Assembly: GCA_036417435.1 (NCBI GenBank) | Contig: CM070905.1 | Coordinates: 62,203,092 to 62,267,091 of the forward strand | Reading direction: 5' to 3' | DNA from: Inia geoffrensis | Taxonomy: Eukaryota > Chordata > Mammalia > Artiodactyla > Iniidae | DNA length: 64,000 bases | Shown here: piece by piece, positions 57,179 through 64,000 of the stretch | Layout: the number at the start of each line of letters is the position of its first letter | Numbering within the stretch: the first letter of the stretch is position 1 | Made by a program: the position numbers and the translations under genes | Notes under the pieces: generated by a model | Told to the model about the DNA's origin: nothing | Databases searched by the model: none | Seen by the model: only the letters and a program-made list of their open reading frames with translations

Positions 57179-57750
57179 ACAGTAGCAACAGCAGTAGTAT
57201 TATACAGGGAGAAGGGTCCAGATCTTTTATTAAGTTCTCAAAGGGTCTTTACAAAACGTTAGAAATCACTAGCTTTAGATGATCATCAAGAAAGGTTCCT
57301 AATAGAGTTTGGAGAAAAAAAACCCTAGGAGCTGGCAGTATTCTTAATTGACCTTCCAGAGTAATACTAAAGCAAGAAGGAGCTCCATCCCATCATTGTC
57401 TGACTTGGCAGTCCGCAGGCATCAGAAGCCAGCTGGTCAGGAGTTGCATGCAACTCCCTGCCCTGGGAGCCAAATAATTGCCTAATAGACCTTATTTTCT
57501 CTTGTCAAACCTAAAGGCTAAGACAAGCTGATGAGTGTTGCCCCACTAACAGGAACCTAAAAGGCTTAGTTGTGTTTCAGCGTTCCTGTCGCAGAGTTGG
57601 GAGTGAGGAGAGGAGACAGACATTAAACGTACAACACTAGTATTTTATGTTTTCAGATTGCTTTATGTGCATCTTTTACAGTCTTGCCCCTTCCTCCACA
57701 AAGGGAGAGTGTTATCAGTCAGGGTGAGCAGTACTATTTAAAGCTAATGT

Positions 57751-57953
57751 AGGGACTTCCCTGGCGGTCCAGTGGTTAGGACTTCACCTTCCAGTGCAGG
57801 GGGTGAGGGTTCAATCCCTGGTCAGGGAGTTGAGATCCCACATGCCTCGCAGCCAAAAAACTAAAACATAACACAGAAGCAGTATTGTAACAAATTCAAT
57901 AAAGACTTTTAAAAAAATGGTCCACATCAAAAAAAAAATTTTTTTTTAATATA
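57751..57953 (+). mobile_element. Short CHR-related tRNA-derived SINE, copy 4 of older type
   Basis: AGGGACTTCCCTGGCGGTCC head with 'gggttcaatccctggtcagg' B-box region and 'gatcccacatgcctcgcagc', then 'caaaaaactaaaacataaca' and an A/T tail. It lacks the 'ccacaactac' modules. The target-site duplication TAAAGCTAATGT is at 57739-57750 and 57954-57965. It may belong to a separate cetartiodactyl SINE subfamily. Confidence 0.9.
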
Positions 57954-57965
57954 TAAAGCTAATGT

Positions 57966-58619
57966 GTACTTGTAGGCACTTTAGTGACTCCTCAAGATGT
58001 AGTCTCACTAAAGAATGCAAAGAATACTAGGTACAAACTAACAATGTAACATAAATAATCTTATTTTTGTGTTACTGCACACAAAAGCATGTTTTCATGT
58101 AGATTCACTGGCTCACCAGGAAAGCTGGCAGGCAAGCACCTTAGAAAAGACAATGTCAAAGAAAGAATTGGGAAATATTCCCAACTGGAACATTCCAGAT
58201 TAGTTCTGTTCTAGTATGAAGAAGAATAAGATACATCTGTCCCTTTATATCCAACCAGATTTTAGTTTGCCATGAAGAGACATAACCTCTTATGTTTTAT
58301 TCCCAATCCTCTCTGTCCTCCATGATAGTTCTTATCAGCTTGTGTTACAAGTAAATAAAAGAGCTAATCTAAAAACCTATCACCTGATAGAGGAAGACAT
58401 ACACTTTTCTCCATGGCCTTCTATAAAGCAAAAATAGTGATGACAAGGCTGGATAATGATCCTTTCCAGTAAAGAATGTCATTCCTGTACAGCGTCTCTG
58501 TTGGGTATGTTAGGTAAGCAAAAAACAGTAGAATAACCAAAGTTTGTTCTATAAATCAGTCATCTTTTAAGTATTTCAGCCGTGTTTCTGTCCTTATTTG
58601 ACACCTAAAATTGCCAACG
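57966..58619. other. No feature recognised
   Basis: Unassigned DNA. A 43-nt segment (58472-58514) has splice-like ends and one open frame but is too short to call. Confidence 0.4.
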
Positions 58620-58775
58620 TTTCATTGACTAATTGTGTGACACTGACCTAGCTCTGTGAGCTCCAGTTCTCTGTAAAATGAGGGTAACTCTCTCTCTCTG
58701 GCTTCTTCACAGGGTTGCTATTAAAGGCAAATGAGGTTATGGATGTGGAATGCTTTATAAATTAGAAATTGCTAT
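58620..58775 (+). repeat. MIR SINE
   Basis: Sense MIR: 'actaattgtgtgacactgac', 'gctctgtgagctccagttct', 'ctgtaaaatgagggtaactc', 'cacagggttgctattaaagg', 'gaatgctttataaattag'. A CT-repeat lies in the middle. Confidence 0.75.
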
Positions 58776-59269
58776 ATGTAATGGTTTTTGTCTTCATTAT
58801 CATTCAGGTTCTGTTGTCAGTGCTGTACTTCTGGTCTAAAAGATGGACCTTAACTTATTTTGATAAGCATGACCAAGACCTAGACAGGTTTAAAACATGA
58901 TATGGCATTACCAATATGGGCATAAGAATAGGACATTTAAAAGTTTTTATTGTGAGCCATCAAAAATTTAGAATGCTTTATTAAGGTCTAAAAGAAAAAT
59001 CGTATTGTTTTCTGATAACCTGTGGGCATTTTTCTGATGGTGCTCAGTAAAATATAGCAAAGCAAATCAAGTTGCCTTTTGACTTTTTGGACTGCTATTA
59101 TGTGAATATTTTATTGAGAAGAAAGTTCACTATCTGAAGAAAGCTATTATTACCCTAGGGAAAAAAATATAAAGAGTACATCTCTCATTCAATACATATT
59201 CTTCAGAAATCTTGGTCACTGGAAGTCCATTGTTGTTTCTTTTAGCCTCCTTGAGAAATTCTTTTTTCC
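58776..59269. other. No feature recognised
   Basis: AT-rich DNA. No gene or repeat recognised. Confidence 0.45.
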
Positions 59270-59410
59270 CCCGCATTCAACAAATATTTCCTAAGCACCT
59301 GTTCTTTGCCAGGCGTGGTTCTCAGGGTTGGAGATAGAATACAGTTATGAACAAGATAGACACGGTCCATTTCCTCCCAGAGCTCTCAGTCTCTGAGGTA
59401 TAAAGGCAGT
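59270..59410 (-). repeat. L2 LINE 3' end, antisense
   Basis: 'cattcaacaaatatttccta', 'agcacctgttctttgccagg', 'ttctcagggttggagataga', 'acagttatgaacaagataga', 'tcccagagctctcagtctct' are the antisense L2 terminus in order. Confidence 0.8.
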
Positions 59411-60624
59411 TCCAAAACCCTATTTGCAGTCTGTTCTGTGACAGTGAAAGGTGGGGACACCCACATCTGTGCCAAGTGGAGAATCTCACCATTTCTCACA
59501 TATGACTATGTTTAAGAGGGCCCATCCCATACTGCCAGCCCTTCAGACAGCAGTCTGGATGCACAAATTTCAAAACCTATTTAGTGAACCTACTTTGCAG
59601 CAACTAAATAAAGTCTCCTTGCCACTTTAAGAAAAACACAAGATGCCATATTAAGGCCCCTGCTTTTAAGGTTGAGCACTTGACTGCAAAATTTGTAAAA
59701 GGTTAGTTGCTTCAGCATGTAGGTATCCCTGTCAGGGCCCACACTTGTCTATTCTTGGCCCGATCAATTGCTTAGTGGGTGCTTCTAGAACTAAAATGAT
59801 TGCTTAAAATCTGGCAGATTCTCCTGTGAGGAACGGTAAACCTTATTTTAAAATGAAAGATTCTCAGAACTTAGAGTACTTTTCTACTGATTCCTTCTAG
59901 AGCTTTATGTACATCTATCTGTACACCCCTGTTTCATTTAACCAGTCTCTGCATGGATTGGCAATTAAGAGTCCTATTCTTGTCCTTACACTTAGAGAAT
60001 GAATGAAAGGAGAGCAAATAAACTGCCTATAGTTGTGATATTTAATATAATCTAACGTTTTATTGTGCCATATATTTCAGTTGAGTTTAAACCTGTTCAC
60101 GAACATGGGACTAGTAGGCTGGAGATAACCTTAAGAGCGTATAGAAAGGAAGGAAGATTTATTACAACTTGGTTGCTGTATTTTCTGCAGTAGGGATTTC
60201 TTACCACCTCGTGATTCTGATAAAATCTTTTCCATCTAGGAAAAAAAGTTCCAGCTTTGGGGCCAGACTGACCTAGGTTACAATCCCACTTTCACAATTT
60301 ACTGAATTGACATTACTTGAACAGCTAACATGCTCCAGGCTCAGTAATGTAAATTCTGTAATCCCCCGAAACCATTCCTACCTCCAGTCTCAAAAATTAG
60401 CAGGGAGTCTCTCCCTCCCTCACACATAAAATTTTATAAGTTTAACATTGAGCTTTGCTAACAAGAATGAACTGAGATACTAATTCTTGGTTTATGACAA
60501 AGGCATCCTTTCCTGCCTTTCCTGCTTGCCCATGGGAGGGAGTAAACGCTTTCATGTAACAACACGAATCCTTATCCTAAATTCATAGCCTCCATCCACT
60601 TGACTGAATAAAAATGTGTGGCTG
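59411..60624. other. Mostly unassigned
   Basis: A short sense MIR-like stretch lies at about 60245-60310 ('tccagctttggggccagact', 'gacctaggttacaatcccac'). Nothing else recognised. Confidence 0.4.
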
Positions 60625-60960
60625 GGGACTTCCCTGTTGGCGCACTGAGTAAGAATCAGCCTGCCAGTGCAGGGGACAGGGGTTCAAGCCCTGGTGCGGG
60701 AAGATCCCACATGCCATGGAGCAACTAAGCCCGTGCACCGCAACTACTCAGCTTGCGCTCTAGCGCCCGTGCGCCACAACTACTGCAGCCCCCATGCCCA
60801 GAGCCCGTGCTCTGCAACAAGAGAAGCCACCGCAATGAGAAGCCTGCTCACCGCAACGAAGAGTAGCCCCCGCTCGCCACAACTAGAGAAAAGCCCTCAC
60901 ACAGCAATGAAGACCAACGCAGCCAAAAATTTTAAAAAATTAAATCTTTAAAAAAAAACC
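60625..60960 (+). mobile_element. CHR-2-like long SINE, copy 5 of older type
   Basis: GGGACTTCCCTGTTGGCGCA head, 'gggttcaagccctggtgcgg', then 'gcaactactcagcttgcgct' and 'gcgccacaactactgcagcc' modules, 'gaagaccaacgcagccaaaa' and an A-rich tail. A short GTGGCTG match flanks it (60618-60624 and 60964-60970). The open frame at 60667-60951 is repeat-derived. Confidence 0.9.
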
Positions 60961-60970
60961 CACGTGGCTG

Positions 60971-62034
60971 AAGTTGCTTTGGTGACCACTCTGGTTCCTT
61001 GTCCTCCTTCCTCCTAACAAGAGGCTGGCGTAGCCTCCCCACACATTCATTACGTGGTCACCTGCAGATACGATTCCCGCAGAATCTTCATGTGAATCTC
61101 AAGGTGTGGGAACCGGTTGATGAGAGGGCACAAATTATGCGCCGTGCAGATTTTTGCCTTCAGTAAGCTCCGTGCCACAGTCCTACCATTTCTCCTGTTA
61201 AGGTGCAGCTCAAGGTTGAAATTTCACTCGTCATTTAGGACCTGATTCTTTTAAAGTGGTTTGCCTAACTATGCTTCTATCAATAACTTTTAATGTGTCT
61301 TGTTAATACCCCTTCTTAGAGGAGCCTAGGGGCATTTTACAATACTGACTTCTGGTGGTAATTCCTTCCCCGACTTCACTCTGCCACAGCTATCATTAAT
61401 CGATGCTCAGGTCAGAATGACAGCTTTTCTTTTGGTGTGACTCCACCTAGCCAGTGACTGTCTGGGTTTTTTTTTTTTTCCTTTTTATACTTTTCCTATT
61501 TTAGTTCAGGCTGTAAGTTCCCAGTAAAGGTAGGGTATACAAGTGCAAGGCTAAATCATAAGTAGGTAAAATTTTTCTCAGGCATCTACCCTCCACAGAT
61601 TTCTGATCCCTACTCCCCCAAAGTCATGTAAGATGCTAGTGATCCAACTAATATGAAAAACTCAAAACTCACATCCACATCAAGTATTAAGGACCCTTTA
61701 ATTTGCTATTTACAGCCCATATGCTTCTAAAAAGATTTTCAGTTTGCACTACATGATGCTTAATTTGTCAGTTTGTTATCTTTCTACGATTTATATCGTA
61801 AAACATTGAGAAACACAGGTAATTTCTGTGTACTACAAAGGAATGCCCATCATAGGTAGATTTTCAGGCTTCTGCAGTTGAGGACTTTTACAGTGCTGCT
61901 GTTAAACCACACTGTGTGGATAGCTAATTTCATGAAGCCTAATTTCTGCTGGTGTGCCTTACTTTTAATAGTGAAATACTCCTGAAATATTTTACATAAA
62001 TTATTGGAGAATGGACTTCTACAACTGCCTCTCC
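60971..62034. other. No feature recognised
   Basis: Unassigned DNA. The part at 60990-61200 is somewhat GC-richer. A T run lies at about 61469-61481. Confidence 0.4.
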
Positions 62035-62545
62035 ACAGGTGGCTCTTGGGCACATGAAATATGGATTGTGTTGAATCTGAATTGTGTGCTGTTAAGTGTA
62101 AAATACATACTGGATTTCACAGACATAGTCTGGAAAAAGGAATCTAAATTTTCTCATTCATTTTTTTATATTGTTTTTCGAACTGACATTTTAGATATAT
62201 TGGGTTAAGTAAAATATATTGTTAAAAATTAATTGTACTGGGCTTCCCTGGTGGCGCAGTGGTTGAGAGTCCGCCTGCCAAGGCAGGGGACACGGGTTCG
62301 TGCCCCAGTCCGGGAAGATCCCACATGCCGCGGAGTGGCTGGGCCCGTGAGCCATGGCCGCTGAGCCTGTGCGTCCGGAGCCTGTGCTCTGCAACAGGAG
62401 AGGCCACAGCAGTGAGAGGCCCGCATACAGCAAAAAAAAAAAATTAATTGTACGTGTTTCCTTTTCCTTTTTTACCGTGGCAAGTGGAAATTTTTAAATT
62501 ACATGTAACGGCTCTCATTAATTTCTGTTTAACAGGACTGATCTA
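62035..62545 (+). repeat. hAT-like ancient DNA repeat, copy 2, split by a SINE
   Basis: Second copy of the repeat at 33945-34275, in the same orientation: 'gcacatgaaatatggattgt', 'tgtaaaatacatactggatt', 'gatatattgggttaagtaaa', then after the SINE 'gtttccttttccttttttac', 'gtggaaatttttaaattaca' and 'taacaggactgatct'. Confidence 0.72.
62240..62441 (+). mobile_element. CHR-type tRNA-derived SINE, copy 7
   Basis: A sense full-length copy starting GGGCTTCCCTGGTGGCGCAG, tail of about 11 A. The perfect 12-bp target-site duplication AATTAATTGTAC is at 62227-62238 and 62442-62453. It is inserted within the hAT-like repeat. Confidence 0.95.
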
Positions 62546-62549
62546 AAAA

Positions 62550-62700
62550 GATCCTCTAATCCAACTCCTTCATTTTAGAGATAAGAAAATCAAATAGAAT
62601 TCATAGAAATTGAGTGACTTGCTTTTTTTAAGTCACAAAGCATCTTAGTATAGTAGTAAGTAGTAAAGCGACCAGTGCCCTTCTCGGTGATACCAGCTTT
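62550..62700 (-). repeat. MIR SINE, antisense
   Basis: 'ccaactccttcattttagag', 'ataagaaaatcaaatagaat', 'gaaattgagtgacttgcttt', 'ttaagtcacaaagcatctta' fit the antisense MIR core. Diverged. Confidence 0.6.
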
Positions 62701-63761
62701 TTGTGACTCTTATACTTTTTTATAGGAGGAAGTGTCTATCCTTAGAAGTCTTCACTGAACCCTTTAGTTAGAGCAAAGATTTCTTTTTTCTGTAGTGCAA
62801 GTAAAAAATGCTTTTAACTTGTTTTATGAATTTGAAATTTCAGTTATTAGCTTTTCTTAAGATGGAGGTCGTTTTCCCTATGAAAATCTTGCAAACAGAA
62901 CACTTAGGGCAGTGGAAAATATTTTTTAAAAAGATCCAGTAAATACCATACTAGAATTTTCCATCTCATTTGTACTTTTGTAATACAGATATGTCATAAA
63001 TTTCAATTTCTTATTGGGTAAGCTCTAGTCATACTATCATGTTAGCACGTTACTAGGAAATGATACTAGTAAGAAGTGAGGCCTCCAGGCTATATATTTC
63101 CTTGCTAAATTGCTAGGCAACTAGTTATTTTCTCTTGCTAAGCTTTAGAACTCTCTATGTTAGTATTGTGAGAACAGCCTTTATTTGAGCTAAAGAATTG
63201 CTCACGTGTAGAAAAGTCATCCAGAGTTCAGTTTTAAGAGCGGTATAGAGTGGTGTTCTGTGGTGTATGAACTATGACCTTGGACCAATTATTTAATGTC
63301 TCTGTGCCTCACTCTCCTTGTCTCTAAATTAGGGATAATACTACTCATGTATAGGGTGATTGTGCGGGTTTGAATGACACATATGTAAAATATATATGTA
63401 TGGCCTAATATTCCATAATATCTCATATTATCAATTTTACCTTAGTACAAAGAGAAGATAAAAGAGCAAGTGTTTGTTCTTACCTTTAAAATATTTTTAG
63501 CCTCTTCCTCTTCTTTCCCAGAAATCTTCACCATTGAAGTAAGAGTTCTCGGTCAAATCTGCTTATTAAGGACATCTTCTTTTCCTTAGAAATATATAAA
63601 TTTTTAATTGTTATCAGAGAGATATCACAATCCTTACAACACTTATAGACAGAGATACTCTCATTACAAGTACAATAGGCATAAAGTATCACATTTATAA
63701 TATAAAATGTAAACAGATGAGACTTTATTAAAAAGCTCGTCTAAATAGTAGTATTTTTTCC
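62701..63761. other. Mostly unassigned AT-rich DNA with one MIR
   Basis: A sense MIR lies at about 63265-63385 ('tatgaccttggaccaattat', 'ttaatgtctctgtgcctcac', 'tctccttgtctctaaattag', 'ggataatactactcatg'). The possible exon at 63484-63534 is listed separately. Nothing else recognised. Confidence 0.45.
63484..63534 (-). CDS. Very weak candidate initial coding exon
   Basis: On the minus strand an ATG at 63534 opens exactly 17 codons (MVKISGKEEEEAKNILK) ending at AAAG before a gtaaga donor. No acceptor is convincing upstream and an in-frame TGA precedes the ATG, so it could only be a first coding exon. There is no CpG-rich promoter nearby. Chance is the more likely explanation. Confidence 0.12.
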
Positions 63762-64000
63762 ATTTGCACCAAAATAATAAAATACCTAGGAATAAATTTA
63801 ACAAAGGAAGCAGAAGACCTATACACTGAAAACTGTAAGACACTGATGAATGAAATTGAAGAAGACACAAATGAATGGAAAGATATTCTGTGCGCATGGA
63901 TTGGAAGAATTAACTTTGTTAAAATGTCCAAAGCAATCTATGGATTCACAGCAATCCTGTTCAAAATTCCAATGGCATTTTTCACAGAAATAGAAAAAAA
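63762..64000 (+). mobile_element. L1 ORF2 fragment, continues past the window
   Basis: Sense L1 text: 'aaaatacctaggaataaatt', 'gcagaagacctatacactga', 'gaaattgaagaagacacaaa', 'ccaatggcatttttcacaga'. It corresponds to the region after the reverse transcriptase core (YLGINL... to FFTE). It parallels 53240-53460 in the nested L1. The left edge is abrupt and the right end is cut by the window. Confidence 0.88.

Overview
This window is nuclear DNA of a mammal, and the repeats point to a whale or dolphin (Cetacea). Seven copies of a roughly 200-bp tRNA-derived SINE match what I know as the cetacean CHR family. Five further copies resemble the older, longer CHR-2-like form. Around them are L1 elements of the cetartiodactyl type and the usual ancient mammalian repeats: L2, MIR, hAT and Tigger MITEs, and one ERV LTR. 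Family names are from memory and were not checked by search. There is no bacterial or viral gene organisation, no CRISPR array, and no rRNA or functional tRNA gene.

No complete protein-coding gene is present. The best cellular coding signal is a pair of candidate + strand exons, 8902-8975 and 19912-19970. Their splice sites are good to fair, and they share a compatible reading frame if the second uses the downstream of two adjacent AGs. If both are real, at least the left third of the window is the inside of a + strand gene I do not recognise. Weaker exon-like signals at 43543-43685 (+) and 63484-63534 (-) are reported with low confidence.

Layout. 1-8.3 kb: mostly unassigned DNA with L2, MIR, one hAT MITE and one L1 3' tail. 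8.3-10.1 kb: two inverted CHR SINEs flank the first candidate exon and a perfect 39-bp tandem duplication. 10-25 kb: L2 blocks, three L1 tails, one ERV1-type LTR (about 16.2-16.95 kb), one SINE and the second candidate exon. 25,715-32,591: a full-length L1 on the minus strand (5'UTR, ORF1, ORF2, 3'UTR) with a perfect 16-bp target-site duplication, its ORFs broken by nonsense and frameshift changes. 32.6-49 kb: ordinary intronic or intergenic DNA with SINEs and old repeats, including an L2 copy interrupted by a short retrocopy-like insert. 49.4-55.7 kb: a nest of old L1 sequence invaded by SINEs, another L1, a hAT MITE and a Tigger-like MITE; several joints carry target-site duplications. 55.7-64 kb: MER20-like, MIR, L2 and SINE copies and a second copy of a hAT-like repeat also seen at 34 kb. 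The window ends inside an L1 ORF2 fragment.

By hand tally about 40 percent of the window is recognisable transposon sequence. I found no undescribed biological system. The most useful leads are the two-exon candidate, the duplicated octamer-bearing 39-mer beside the first exon, the dated insertion series at 49-56 kb, and the full-length L1 whose 5'UTR faces the right half of the window.
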